From: Candidatus Thioglobus sp.
Lineage (GTDB): Bacteria > Pseudomonadota > Gammaproteobacteria > Arenicellales > UBA868
Reading direction: 5' to 3'
DNA length: 46,804 bases
Assembly: GCA_004212795.1 (NCBI GenBank)
Contig: SHBR01000011.1
Location: 1-46,804 of the forward strand
The notes below the pieces were generated by a model, which saw nothing but the letters and a program-made list of their open reading frames with translations, did no database searches and was not told the origin of the DNA. A program made the translations under genes and the position numbers. Positions 27,996-36,924 of this stretch are shown piece after piece (positions within the stretch are counted from its first letter, which is position 1; every line of letters begins with the position of its first letter).

Positions 27996-28364
27996 ATGCA
28001 AGGCGTTGATCGATCAAGGCGGGTTGGCCAGCAGATCAGAAAAGAACTTGCGGCTATTATCGCGAGTGATTATTCGGGAGAAGGCCTTGGGATCCTTTCG
28101 ATAACTGCCGTTAGGCTGAGTAAGGACTTGCGTCATGCCCGAATCTTTGTCACCGCACTAGGCGCGCGGGACAACGATCAGTGGGTTGTTGGCTTTTTGA
28201 AAGCCCACGCCTCCGAGTTACGTCATGAGCTTAGCCAACGAACCAACCTTCGTCGAACGCCCGATCTCGCATTTGAATACGATGAAAGTATTGCCTACGG
28301 TGCAAAAATGTCACGCCTGTTGAACCAGATCCAATCAGACGAAGGAGGCGCCGATGGGACGTAG
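27996..28364 (+). CDS. rbfA: 30S ribosome-binding factor RbfA
   Basis: Cold-shock-related 30S maturation factor of KH-like fold. The 122-residue product shows the family opening (SRRVGQQIRKELAAII), the central SITAVRLSKDLRHARIFVTALG, and the ending LRRTPDLAFEYDESIAYGAKMSRLL. Length is typical. Its last 11 bases overlap truB, so the two are translationally coupled, as in Escherichia. Confidence 0.95.
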   Translation: MQGVDRSRRVGQQIRKELAAIIASDYSGEGLGILSITAVRLSKDLRHARIFVTALGARDNDQWVVGFLKAHASELRHELSQRTNLRRTPDLAFEYDESIAYGAKMSRLLNQIQSDEGGADGT

Positions 28365-29268
28365 ACAAAAGCGAACTTTCGGGGACGCGGTCGACGGGAT
28401 CTTGCTGCTGGATAAACATGCCGGCGTAACCTCGAATCACGCGCTCCAATCGGTTCGAAAATTGCTTAATGCGAAAAAAGCCGGTCACACGGGAAGTTTG
28501 GATCCAATCGCGACGGGATTACTACCGATCTGCTTCGGCATTACGACGAAATGGTCAGGCTATTTTCTGGGAGCCTCGAAGCACTATATAACTACCGTGC
28601 GACTCGGGGAGAGTACAGAAACCGGGGATAGTGAGGGCGATATTCTCAAGAAAGTTGAACACCAGGTCACCCGAAGCCAGATCGAGACCGCGTTGGAATC
28701 ATTTCGAGGCGTTTACCAGCAGATTCCCCCAATGTACTCTGCAATTAAGGTTAATGGACAACCGTTGTACAAGCTTGCAAGGCAGGGAATTGAAATCGAG
28801 CGAGAGAGTCGTGAGGTCGATGTAACTTACCTCGATCTGATTGAATTTAATGGGCAAGATGCAACGCTAGAATTGAAATGTAGCTCTGGGTTCTATGTGA
28901 GAGCCTTAGCGACCGAATTAGGCGATATGCTGGGCGTTGGCGGACATGTCATCAGCTTGCGCCGTGTTGGGGTAGCTGGACTGAATCTCGAGAATGCTGT
29001 GACGGTGAATCATTTAGAAGGGCTTGCTAGCCTTCAAGACAGACGAGGAGTACTGGGAGACATCGGCGCGGCTCTGTCCCATTTTCCCGCGGTTGATTTA
29101 TCGGTGGACGCCGCTTTTTATATTTGCCGAGGCGAGTCGGTTAAGAGCTCAAAATTGCCAGATAAGGGCCTTGTTCGGCTGTATTCTCCTGCGACGGGGT
29201 TTCTGGGGATCGGTGTCGTCAATGATCATGGGACCGTGTCCCCGGAGCGATTGGTTTCGAATTCTTAA
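28354..29268 (+). CDS. truB: tRNA pseudouridine(55) synthase TruB
   Basis: Makes pseudouridine 55 in the T loop of elongator tRNAs. The 304-residue product has GILLLDKHAGVTSNHAL, the catalytic-aspartate motif HTGSLDPIATGLLPIC, the RLGESTETGDSEG block, QIPPMYSAIKVNGQPLYKLAR, and CSSGFYVRALATELGD, followed by a C-terminal PUA-like region. Length fits the family. The start overlaps rbfA, and the gene is followed by a 256-base region with its own promoter and leader for rpsO. Confidence 0.97.
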   Translation: MGRRQKRTFGDAVDGILLLDKHAGVTSNHALQSVRKLLNAKKAGHTGSLDPIATGLLPICFGITTKWSGYFLGASKHYITTVRLGESTETGDSEGDILKKVEHQVTRSQIETALESFRGVYQQIPPMYSAIKVNGQPLYKLARQGIEIERESREVDVTYLDLIEFNGQDATLELKCSSGFYVRALATELGDMLGVGGHVISLRRVGVAGLNLENAVTVNHLEGLASLQDRRGVLGDIGAALSHFPAVDLSVDAAFYICRGESVKSSKLPDKGLVRLYSPATGFLGIGVVNDHGTVSPERLVSNS

Positions 29269-29284
29269 TAAAATTGGTATTTTG

Positions 29285-29313
29285 TTGAGGAAAACTGGCG
29301 GTAACGTTAGAAT
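29285..29313 (+). promoter_or_regulatory. Sigma-70 promoter of rpsO-pnp
   Basis: TTGAGG (29285-29290), a 17-base spacer and TAGAAT (29308-29313), followed by ACGCCCGCCC, a GC-rich discriminator. It lies directly behind truB, so rpsO-pnp can be transcribed apart from the nusA operon. The leader before rpsO is about 200 bases. Confidence 0.75.
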
Positions 29314-29381
29314 ACGCCCGCCCAAGCTGTATCACTGGGTAGTGAACGGTAAATAGGAAAAAAGAAAATATTAAACAACAA

Positions 29382-29462
29382 CTCGGGGATTCGCCCTGAG
29401 GCACCGGGAAGACTTTCCCAGGATCCAGCAGATTTCTCCCAAAATCGACATCTCGTGTCGAT
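29382..29462 (+). promoter_or_regulatory. Three-hairpin leader of rpsO
   Basis: Hairpin 1: CTCGGGG (29382-29388), loop ATTCG, CCCTGAG (29394-29400). Hairpin 2: GGGAA, loop GACT, TTCCC (about 29406-29419). Hairpin 3: ATCGACA (29444-29450), loop TCTCG, TGTCGAT (29456-29462), perfect. None is followed by a T-run. S15 binds its own mRNA leader in many bacteria, and this is a candidate for that control. Confidence 0.45.
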
Positions 29463-29524
29463 CACTGACGTAACCTAATTATTAATCCTGATCATAGAGT
29501 TTTAAGTATTCAAGAGGCCCAAAT

Positions 29525-29794
29525 ATGGCAATAGTAGCTGAGAATAAAGCGCAGGTAGTTAAAGAATATGCAACCGCGCCAGGTGACACAGGTTCACCCG
29601 AGGTGCAGGTCGCTTTATTGACTGCAAGAATTGTTGATCTGACCGATCACTTCAAAACCCATATTCACGATCATCATTCTCGACAAGGATTATTGAGAAT
29701 GGTTAATCGTCGTCGAAAATTACTTGACTACCTCAAAAGTCAGGATGTTGAGCGCTACCGCACGCTGATCGCGCGACTTGGGTTGCGACGATAA
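29525..29794 (+). CDS. rpsO: Small ribosomal subunit protein uS15
   Basis: Ribosomal protein S15, an early 16S rRNA binder that also bridges to the 50S subunit. The 89-residue product equals the Escherichia length. It has [15 protein letters not shown], the helix [26 protein letters not shown] split by the conserved turn, and [13 protein letters not shown] at the end. AAGAGGC upstream serves as ribosome site. The long structured leader with its own promoter suggests autogenous control. pnp follows after 39 bases, as in Escherichia. Confidence 0.98.
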   Translation: MAIVAENKAQVVKEYATAPGDTGSPEVQVALLTARIVDLTDHFKTHIHDHHSRQGLLRMVNRRRKLLDYLKSQDVERYRTLIARLGLRR

Positions 29795-29833
29795 CACCTA
29801 TCCAAATACATTTTTTTTAACGGAGTAAATTGA

Positions 29834-31921
29834 TTGAATAAAATTGTTCAGACCTTCCAATATGGCGATAATGAGATGCGCCTAGAGACCGGGCAGATCG
29901 CCCGACAGGCCAGTGGCGCTGTGCTAGCCAGTCTGGGTGAAACCGTAGTTCTAGTGACGGTCGTTGCGGCTCGAGGCCCGAGCGGACGCGATTTTTTCCC
30001 ACTCACTGTCGACTACGAGGAAAGGACTTATGCCGCAGGAAGGATCCCGGGTGGGTTTTTCAAGCGTGAGGGACGCCCCGCAGAAAAGGCTATTCTTACC
30101 GCAAGGCTGATTGATCGACCGATCCGTCCGTTATTTCCAGAAGGGTTTAATAACGAAATTCAAGTGATCGCAACCGTGATGTCGGTCGATCCCGAGATTG
30201 ATCCTGATATTGTCGCAATGGTTGGCGCGTCAGCAGCGCTGTCTATTTCAGGAGTTCCTTTTAATGGACCTATCGGCGGCGCGCGAGTGGGTTATATCGA
30301 CGGGGAATATGTCCTTAATCCAACCGCCAGCCAGCTTGAGGCCTCAGCATTAAACCTGGTGGTTGCGGGGACTGATTCTGCCGTGTTGATGGTCGAATCA
30401 GAAGCGGATCAACTGACTGAAGAGCAGATGCTCGGCGCTGTGATGTTTGGCCATGAGAACGCCAAAGTAGCAATAAATGCAATTGACGCACTCGTAACTG
30501 AAGTTGGGAATCCGCGCTGGGAGTGGGAAGCAGAGGCAAAAGATGATGCCTTATTTGAAAAAGTAAGCGCGACGGTAGGCTCGGATATCGAGGGCGCGTA
30601 TAAGATCGCAGACAAGTCCGATCGCCAAGAAGCAATGGCTGCGGTCAAGCAAAAAGCAGTATCTGATTTGCTGGGTGATGATGCAGATGATTCGGAAGCA
30701 GAATCATTAAAAAGTGCAATTAAAGTTTTAGAGAAAAATACCGTCAGAGGACGGATCCTTGCAAACGAGCCGCGTATTGACGGGCGTGATAAAGAAACGG
30801 TCCGACCGATTACTATCGAGACCGGCGTTTTGCCGAGAACCCATGGTTCCGCACTGTTCACCCGTGGAGAAACACAAGCAATCGTAACTTGCACGCTCGG
30901 AACCGAGCGTGATTCGCAGGTGATCGATGCACTTGAGGGTGAGCGACGCGACCCCTTTATGTTGCACTACAACTTCCCCCCGTTTTGTGTTGGCGAAACC
31001 GGGCGAGTGGGCTCCCCGAAACGCAGAGAGATCGGACATGGCAGATTAGCGAAGCGTGCAATGTTAGCGGCGCTACCTTCTACCGAAGACTTCCCTTACG
31101 TCATTCGGGCCGTGTCTGAGATTACTGAATCAAATGGTTCCAGTTCCATGGCGACGGTCTGCGGCACAAGTCTTGCGTTGATGGATGCCGGGGTTTCTTT
31201 GAAAGCACCGGTCGCTGGCGTAGCAATGGGTTTGATAAAAGAGGGCGATCAGTTTGCGGTTTTGACTGACATTCTGGGCGATGAAGATCATCTTGGCGAT
31301 ATGGATTTTAAAGTCGCTGGAACCTCTGATGGTGTCACCGCACTTCAAATGGATATCAAAATCGATGGGATCACCAAGGAGATAATGGAACAGGCGCTGG
31401 ATCAAGCTAAGCGCGGTAGACTTCATATTCTTGGTGAGATGGCTAAAGCCATTAGCACGCCAAGAGAGGAGATGTCTCGGTATGCGCCTCGAATCACGAC
31501 CATGTCTGTGCCGACGGATAAGATCCGCGACGTGATTGGTAAAGGCGGCGTGACGATTCGGGCCATTTCAGAGGCAACGGGCGCTGCAATTGACATTGAC
31601 GACGATGGCACAATCAAAATTGCTACGTCTGACTTGTCGGCAGCAGAAGAGGCTCGACGCCGTATCGAACAGATTACGGCTGATGTTGAAGCAGGCACCA
31701 TTTATGAGGGCAAGGTTGTACGCCTCATGGATTTCGGTGCGTTTGTAAATATTCTTCCCGGAAAAGATGGTTTAGTTCATATCTCGCAGATCTCTGAAGA
31801 GCGTGTCGCTAATGTTAGCGATAAATTGTCGGAAGGCGATCTGGTAAAGGTTAAAGTGCTTGAGGTCGATAAACAGGGTCGGATTCGGCTTAGCATGAAA
31901 GCGGTCGAAAGCGACGGATAG
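29834..31921 (+). CDS. pnp: Polyribonucleotide nucleotidyltransferase (PNPase)
   Basis: Phosphorolytic 3'-5' exoribonuclease of the RNA degradosome. The 695-residue product has two RNase PH cores (first with [23 protein letters not shown] split by the catalytic loop, second with [19 protein letters not shown] and [20 protein letters not shown]). A helical domain joins them. A KH domain ([17 protein letters not shown]) and an S1 domain ([27 protein letters not shown]) end the protein. The start is TTG 29834 with CGGAG eight bases upstream. Length is the family norm (about 700). Confidence 0.98.
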   Translation: MNKIVQTFQYGDNEMRLETGQIARQASGAVLASLGETVVLVTVVAARGPSGRDFFPLTVDYEERTYAAGRIPGGFFKREGRPAEKAILTARLIDRPIRPLFPEGFNNEIQVIATVMSVDPEIDPDIVAMVGASAALSISGVPFNGPIGGARVGYIDGEYVLNPTASQLEASALNLVVAGTDSAVLMVESEADQLTEEQMLGAVMFGHENAKVAINAIDALVTEVGNPRWEWEAEAKDDALFEKVSATVGSDIEGAYKIADKSDRQEAMAAVKQKAVSDLLGDDADDSEAESLKSAIKVLEKNTVRGRILANEPRIDGRDKETVRPITIETGVLPRTHGSALFTRGETQAIVTCTLGTERDSQVIDALEGERRDPFMLHYNFPPFCVGETGRVGSPKRREIGHGRLAKRAMLAALPSTEDFPYVIRAVSEITESNGSSSMATVCGTSLALMDAGVSLKAPVAGVAMGLIKEGDQFAVLTDILGDEDHLGDMDFKVAGTSDGVTALQMDIKIDGITKEIMEQALDQAKRGRLHILGEMAKAISTPREEMSRYAPRITTMSVPTDKIRDVIGKGGVTIRAISEATGAAIDIDDDGTIKIATSDLSAAEEARRRIEQITADVEAGTIYEGKVVRLMDFGAFVNILPGKDGLVHISQISEERVANVSDKLSEGDLVKVKVLEVDKQGRIRLSMKAVESDG

Positions 31922-31964
31922 GATTGACTGCATAGGGGGACATATCTTTGGGATTCTGTAACGT

Positions 31965-32522
31965 TTGAAAGGAAAGTCGACTAATCTGATCTGGCTCGAT
32001 CTCGAGATGACAGGTCTTGACCCTGATGGTGATCGAATTATCGAGATCGCTTCAGTCGTTACCAACTCGGACCTTGAAATCCTCGGGGAAGGGCCTGTCC
32101 TCGCAATTTCCCAGCCCGAGAATGTGATGGCCGCTATGGATAGCTGGAACCAGAAGACTCATGGCGGCACCGGGCTAATTGATCGAGTCAGGGATTCGAA
32201 CATAAGCGAACATGATGCGGAACAGCAGACGCTAGACTTTTTGAAAGAGTTTCTGCCCGAAAAGACCTCGCCGCTTTGTGGTAACAGCATCTGTCAGGAT
32301 CGACGATTCCTGTATCGGTCGATGCCAAAGCTTGAGGCGTTTTTTCACTACCGCAATCTTGACGTCAGCAGTATAAAAGAGCTTGCAAACCGATGGCGAC
32401 CGGACATCTGTAATCGATTTGTAAAAAGTGGTGGCCATCGCGCGTTAAATGACGTGCTGGACTCCATCGAAGAGTTAAAGTTTTATCGCGAACATTTCTT
32501 TCTAGATAAACCGATTACCTAA
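31965..32522 (+). CDS. orn: Oligoribonuclease
   Basis: DEDDh exonuclease that degrades 2-5 nucleotide RNAs, including pGpG from cyclic-di-GMP breakdown. The 185-residue product has Exo[21 protein letters not shown], Exo[18 protein letters not shown], and Exo[17 protein letters not shown], giving all four acidic residues and the histidine. It starts at a TTG (31965) without an obvious ribosome site; an upstream in-frame stop excludes a longer form. Its stop codon overlaps the queG stop by two bases. The convergent orn-queG order matches Escherichia. Confidence 0.95.
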   Translation: MKGKSTNLIWLDLEMTGLDPDGDRIIEIASVVTNSDLEILGEGPVLAISQPENVMAAMDSWNQKTHGGTGLIDRVRDSNISEHDAEQQTLDFLKEFLPEKTSPLCGNSICQDRRFLYRSMPKLEAFFHYRNLDVSSIKELANRWRPDICNRFVKSGGHRALNDVLDSIEELKFYREHFFLDKPIT

Positions 32523-33670
32523 TTGGGATGCCGTTTCACGGCTACGACATCGCTTGACAGGGTTTTGTTAGCCGGTCCTTGGTCTGTAATCCCTTGTTCG
32601 CCCGCTAATCTGGAACGAAGCCGGTTAATTGCCCATACGATATGTTCATCGACCATTGCTGAGATCTTTTTAAATTTCGATTGCAAGATTGAGATTTTTT
32701 TTTCGGTTGGCGTGCTGTTTCCAATTGCAACCGAAAGGTTTCGCATCCAACGCTCATAACCTAGTCGACGTATCGGGCTTCCTGCAGTACAACGATTAAA
32801 CTCTTCCGGCGACCAGGCGAAAAGATCCAAAAGGGTGGCGGTGTCGAGTCCGTGCCTAGGAGAAAACTCCGCATCGCCTTTTTGAGTAAGGCGGTTGTGG
32901 GGGCAAACGAGCTGACAATCGTCGCAACCGAAAATACGATTTCCAATAAGGGCCCTAAGGGGCTCGGGAATACTGGATTTGTGTTCAATGGTTAAATACG
33001 CGATGCACTGTCGTGCATCCAATTGGTATGGTGTATCTAAAGCGCCGGTGGGGCAGGCGTCAATACATCGTGTGCATGATCCGCAATGATCTTTGGCAGG
33101 TCGAGTTGTGGGAAGTGGTAAGTCAGTATACAGCTCACCTAAAAAAAACCATGAGCCAGAGTGAGGATCAATAAGGTTAGTATGTTTTCCGATCCAACCG
33201 AGGCCAGCTGCACTCGCCAGGGGTTTCTCCATCACCGGGGCACTATCAACAAAGGCGCGGTAGTGGAATGGGCCAATCTCGTCCGAAATCCTGTTTGCCA
33301 ACTGCTGGAGGCGGCGACGCATCAAGCGATGATAATCCCGACCTAGGGCGTATCGGGCGATGTAGGCTTGATCCTGCTGTTTTATTAGCTCGCCCGGGTC
33401 AGTGCTTTGTTCTGGCCAATAGTTGAGCCTGACGCTAATAATGCGTTTTACCTCGGGTATTAATAATTCCGGCTTGATCCGTTTTTCTGTATTTCGCGAC
33501 ATGAAGCTCATCTCGCCATGCCAACCTTTGGCTAGCCAGGCATTCAATTGATCTCCGGCGTCTTCAAGACCTGAATCCGAGATCCCCACTCCATTGAACC
33601 CAAGTTCTTGAGCCCATTCATTAATGTTGCGGGCGAGCTCTGCAAGATGGTTGGTGTTCAGTTCAGTCAT
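32519..33670 (-). CDS. queG: Epoxyqueuosine reductase
   Basis: Cobalamin- and 4Fe-4S-dependent enzyme for the last step of queuosine tRNA modification. The 383-residue product has the family's general-acid motif [13 protein letters not shown] (aspartate about residue 142), [10 protein letters not shown], and two ferredoxin-type clusters: [12 protein letters not shown] at about 196-207 and CDDCQLVCP at about 249-257. A C-terminal HEAT-like end follows. The ATG at 33670 was chosen over the longer frame to 33745, which would run into nnr. Its start is only 17 bases from the nnr start on the other strand, so the two promoters must lie inside each other's coding region. Confidence 0.95.
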   Translation of the reverse strand: MTELNTNHLAELARNINEWAQELGFNGVGISDSGLEDAGDQLNAWLAKGWHGEMSFMSRNTEKRIKPELLIPEVKRIISVRLNYWPEQSTDPGELIKQQDQAYIARYALGRDYHRLMRRRLQQLANRISDEIGPFHYRAFVDSAPVMEKPLASAAGLGWIGKHTNLIDPHSGSWFFLGELYTDLPLPTTRPAKDHCGSCTRCIDACPTGALDTPYQLDARQCIAYLTIEHKSSIPEPLRALIGNRIFGCDDCQLVCPHNRLTQKGDAEFSPRHGLDTATLLDLFAWSPEEFNRCTAGSPIRRLGYERWMRNLSVAIGNSTPTEKKISILQSKFKKISAMVDEHIVWAINRLRSRLAGEQGITDQGPANKTLSSDVVAVKRHPN

Positions 33671-33687
33671 CGCGCTATCATACCGCG

Positions 33688-35163
33688 ATGCGTAACTTAA
33701 CCAACGCGTTGTATTCTGTTGCCCAGATTCGAGCGATTGAAGCAAGCGCGAGAAAGTTTCTAAAATCCGATAAATCCCTCATGGAATTGGCGGGTCAGGA
33801 AGCCTATTCCTGCCTCCGGCAGTGTTGGCCATCGGTCAGCCGAGTCGTCGTTCTTTGTGGAGGCGGTAATAATGGCGGAGACGGCTTTGTTTTGGCGCGT
33901 CTCGCCCAGAATGCAGGCCTAAGCGTATGCCTGGTGCTTGCGGCTAAGCCATCAACTTCAGAGGCTGAAGAGGCATTAAATAAAGCTTTGGCTGCAGGCG
34001 TCGTGGCCTCAAGTTTCAGTGAAGCAGCTTTGGTTGAGGCAGACCTTATCGTCGATGCGTTGCTTGGCATCGGATTTTCTGGAAAAGTTCGCGAACCTTT
34101 TCGGACGATAATGTTGAGTGTCAATAAACAAGTGAAACCTGTTTTTTCACTTGATGTCCCTTCAGGGTTGGATGCGGATTCCGGGCGTATATCACAAGTT
34201 GCGATAACAGCCGATGTAACAATGTCGTTTATCGGCTTAAAGCGTGGACTGTTCATGAGCAAAGCACGAGATGTTGCCGGTGATATTGTGTTTAAACCGT
34301 TAATAGCAGGCCATTTATCCGTGCATGATGATTTTTGGGCAACCTGTCTTAGTGATCAGTGGATTGAAAATGTTCGGCCTACGCGCCATAACAGCTTTCA
34401 TAAAGGCGATGCGGGACATGTTGGCGTTGTTGGGGGTTTTCGCGGTATGCCTGGCGCGGTCGCCCTTAGTGGGTTGGCCGCCCTACGGTCGGGCGCCGGT
34501 CGAGTGACAGTCGGCTGTTTTCCGGACAATGCTGAATCAGTTGCTGCCATGAGTCCGGAGCTAATGGTAAAGCCTTTAATGACAGACGATGACGTCCATC
34601 AGCTTTTAGAAAGTGTCGATGTTGCTGTAATTGGTCCGGGCCTGGGCTTAACTGATTGGTCAAAAAAAATATTTCACCATAGCATCCAAACCACAGTGCC
34701 CAAGGTAGTTGATGCTGATGCCTTGACTTTATTGGAAGCGAATAGGCAGGTGTTAACGGATGCGGTCTTAACGCCTCATCCTGGTGAAGCTGCACGTATG
34801 TTGGGGATTAATGTGGGATGTTTAGAGGGTGATAGACCGAGTGCCCTGGAAGCGCTTTTAGCGAAATTTAATTCAATTGCTGTTTTAAAAGGAGCAGGGA
34901 CTTTGATTGGACGAGCCAACGGAGAACAATTGATTTGTGATCGGGGCAATCCGGGAATGGCAACAGCAGGGATGGGTGATGTTTTATCAGGCATGATTGG
35001 AGGCCTGATGTCGCAAGGGTTGCCGGCATTCGAGGCGGCGGGAGCCGGAGTATGGCTTCATGCCTCTGCTGGCGATTTGATTGCCAAGAACGCCGGCGCT
35101 GTTGGAATGCTTGCGAGTGACTTGATCAGACAGGTGCCGTACCTTAGTTCCCGCTTGAGATAG
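33688..35163 (+). CDS. nnr: Bifunctional NAD(P)H-hydrate epimerase / ADP-dependent dehydratase
   Basis: Repairs hydrated NAD(P)H. The 491-residue product has an N-terminal epimerase domain (YjeF_N, to about residue 210) with CGGGNNGGDGFVLARLA and SLDVPSGLDADSG. The C-terminal ATP/ADP-dependent dehydratase domain has KGDAGHVGVVGGFRGMPGA, GPGLGL, TPHPGEAARML and the family signature GNPGMATAGMGDVLSGMIGG. Both halves look intact. The start is ATG 33688. tsaE begins five bases after the stop. The queG/nnr-tsaE-amiB order matches Escherichia. Confidence 0.96.
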   Translation: MRNLTNALYSVAQIRAIEASARKFLKSDKSLMELAGQEAYSCLRQCWPSVSRVVVLCGGGNNGGDGFVLARLAQNAGLSVCLVLAAKPSTSEAEEALNKALAAGVVASSFSEAALVEADLIVDALLGIGFSGKVREPFRTIMLSVNKQVKPVFSLDVPSGLDADSGRISQVAITADVTMSFIGLKRGLFMSKARDVAGDIVFKPLIAGHLSVHDDFWATCLSDQWIENVRPTRHNSFHKGDAGHVGVVGGFRGMPGAVALSGLAALRSGAGRVTVGCFPDNAESVAAMSPELMVKPLMTDDDVHQLLESVDVAVIGPGLGLTDWSKKIFHHSIQTTVPKVVDADALTLLEANRQVLTDAVLTPHPGEAARMLGINVGCLEGDRPSALEALLAKFNSIAVLKGAGTLIGRANGEQLICDRGNPGMATAGMGDVLSGMIGGLMSQGLPAFEAAGAGVWLHASAGDLIAKNAGAVGMLASDLIRQVPYLSSRLR

Positions 35164-35167
35164 GACT

Positions 35168-35626
35168 ATGATCCGCCAAATAATCGTAAGCACTCCTTGT
35201 GAGATGGAAGCCGTTGGCTATGAACTTGCCGGTCAAATATCAGCTCCATGCACAGTTCATTTGAAAGGAGATTTGGGCGCAGGAAAAACGACCCTGGTAA
35301 AAGGAATGATCTCTGGAATGGGCTCTCAGAGTCGGGTGGTAAGTCCGACCTATACACTAGTCGAGGAGTATCAGACTTCTAAGGGTGAGGTCCATCATTT
35401 AGACCTGTATCGAATTAAGACGGCGGAAGAGGTCGAGAGCTTGGGATTTCGAGATCGGTTAGCTATGGGATGCATTATTTTGATCGAATGGCCGGAACGA
35501 GCCGAGGATCTGCTGCCAAGACCAGAATGGAAAATTGAGATTGAATATTTTGAAAACCGAAGAAAAGTAACCATAAAAGACATTACGCTATCCGTTGAAA
35601 ACCCACATCACGACGGAAATCCCTGA
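35168..35626 (+). CDS. tsaE: tRNA threonylcarbamoyladenosine biosynthesis ATPase TsaE
   Basis: ATPase partner of TsaB-TsaD in t6A37 modification of tRNAs reading ANN codons. The 152-residue product has the P-loop LKGDLGAGKTTLVKGM, the switch region VVSPTYTLVEEYQ, HLDLYRIKTAEE, and LIEWPERAEDLLP, all family hallmarks. It lies between nnr and amiB with five and three bases of spacing, so a common transcript is likely. tsaB and tsaD are not in the window. Confidence 0.96.
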   Translation: MIRQIIVSTPCEMEAVGYELAGQISAPCTVHLKGDLGAGKTTLVKGMISGMGSQSRVVSPTYTLVEEYQTSKGEVHHLDLYRIKTAEEVESLGFRDRLAMGCIILIEWPERAEDLLPRPEWKIEIEYFENRRKVTIKDITLSVENPHHDGNP

Positions 35627-35629
35627 CAT

Positions 35630-36919
35630 ATGAGTAAAGTGAAGGGCGTTATCCTCGTCGCGTTGCTGGCAGTTACTCAGGGGGTTTTAGGCGCCACCGA
35701 AGTAAACGGAATGCGTCTTTGGGCAGGACCTGATCAGGTTCGATTTGTTATGGATCTAACTCAACAACCCAAGTATGAGATTTTCTTGCTAAAAAATCCT
35801 GATCGTCTAGTGATTGATTTATTCGGCGCTGAAATCTCGAGCCACGGCGTTAAACCGCCAACGGCGACTGAGACTGTTTTGAAAATCCGGACAGGTCGTC
35901 CTGATCGATATACGTTAAGAGTCGTCTTGGATCTTGATAGGCCAGTTTCCTACAGTGATTTTTTGCTTGAACCCAAGAATCCCTACCCTTATCGCTTAGT
36001 GGTTGATATTTCTCGCGATCAAACAGAAATTGCCAAAGAAACGAGGTCGGAAAAAACACGATCTAAAAAATTTCTAGTAGCGGTCGATCCAGGTCATGGA
36101 GGTGACGATCCAGGGGCCATCGGCTCCGGCGGCACGCAAGAAAAGCGGATTGTTTTGGAGATTGCCCAAAAGCTTGTGCGCCTGATAAATTCAGACGGAC
36201 GGATGCGAGCCTTTCTAACTCGTTACGCGGATTATTATGTCAGTCTACGCAGTCGTATTGAGATTGCGAGGCGTGAAAAAGCCGACGCGTTCATTTCGAT
36301 TCATGCGGATGCTGCCAAACGAAAAACCGCAAAGGGCGCATCTGTTTTTGTATTATCAGATCGAGGTGCCAGTAGCGAGATGGGTAAATGGCTTGCGGCT
36401 CGTGAAAACGCGTCTGACCTCGCGGGTGGCGTCGCAATTGGCGAGCAGGAACCTGACATCCAGGAAGCGCTTTTAGATATGGGTCTTGATTGGAAACTCA
36501 AACAGAGTAAAAAGTTAGGACGTGAGATTTTGTCTGAAATTGGACAGATTGGCGCCTTACATAGTGATCAGGTGGAGGAGGCGGCTTTTGTCGTGTTGAA
36601 ATCGGTAGATATCCCCTCCGTGTTGGTAGAAACGGGCTTTATCACCAATAAAGAAGAGGAAAGGTTGCTCCGAAGCACAAAGTCTCAAGAACAAATTTCC
36701 CGGGCCATATTTAGAGGACTTAAACGGTATTGCGACGTTGAGGTTTCCTGTCTAAACGACGATGTTTCGGATGCTTTGGAGGTTTTTGGCCCGAGCCACT
36801 TGGCCGCAAAAATTCTGCCCGGGAACCGATCATTCATTTTAGCGGATCGGTCTTTCGGTCTAATCGATAGCAGTGATGTTTTGGATACGCAGTCGCTCAA
36901 GCGGCCAATCCTCGAATAA
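35630..36919 (+). CDS. amiB: N-acetylmuramoyl-L-alanine amidase (AmiB/AmiC type)
   Basis: Periplasmic zinc amidase that splits septal peptidoglycan. The 429-residue product has a signal peptide (GVILVALLAVTQGVLGA), an AMIN domain (about 25-130, VRFVMDLTQQPKYEIFLL, PYRLVVDIS) and an Amidase_3 domain. Zinc and catalytic residues are in DPGHGGDDPGAIG, GTQEKRIVLEIA, FISIHADAA and LVETGFITN. A helix blocking the active site (DMGLDWKLKQSKKLG) is present, as in EnvC/NlpD-activated amidases. The last 55 or so residues do not resemble the LysM module that many gammaproteobacterial AmiB proteins carry. Next comes miaA; the usual mutL in between is absent. Confidence 0.92.
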   Translation: MSKVKGVILVALLAVTQGVLGATEVNGMRLWAGPDQVRFVMDLTQQPKYEIFLLKNPDRLVIDLFGAEISSHGVKPPTATETVLKIRTGRPDRYTLRVVLDLDRPVSYSDFLLEPKNPYPYRLVVDISRDQTEIAKETRSEKTRSKKFLVAVDPGHGGDDPGAIGSGGTQEKRIVLEIAQKLVRLINSDGRMRAFLTRYADYYVSLRSRIEIARREKADAFISIHADAAKRKTAKGASVFVLSDRGASSEMGKWLAARENASDLAGGVAIGEQEPDIQEALLDMGLDWKLKQSKKLGREILSEIGQIGALHSDQVEEAAFVVLKSVDIPSVLVETGFITNKEEERLLRSTKSQEQISRAIFRGLKRYCDVEVSCLNDDVSDALEVFGPSHLAAKILPGNRSFILADRSFGLIDSSDVLDTQSLKRPILE

Positions 36920-36924
36920 TACCC

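Noticed and set aside
30409..30894. 161-residue minus-strand frame inside pnp
   Set aside because: Antisense to the certain PNPase gene; serine-rich composition is typical of reverse-strand shadows.
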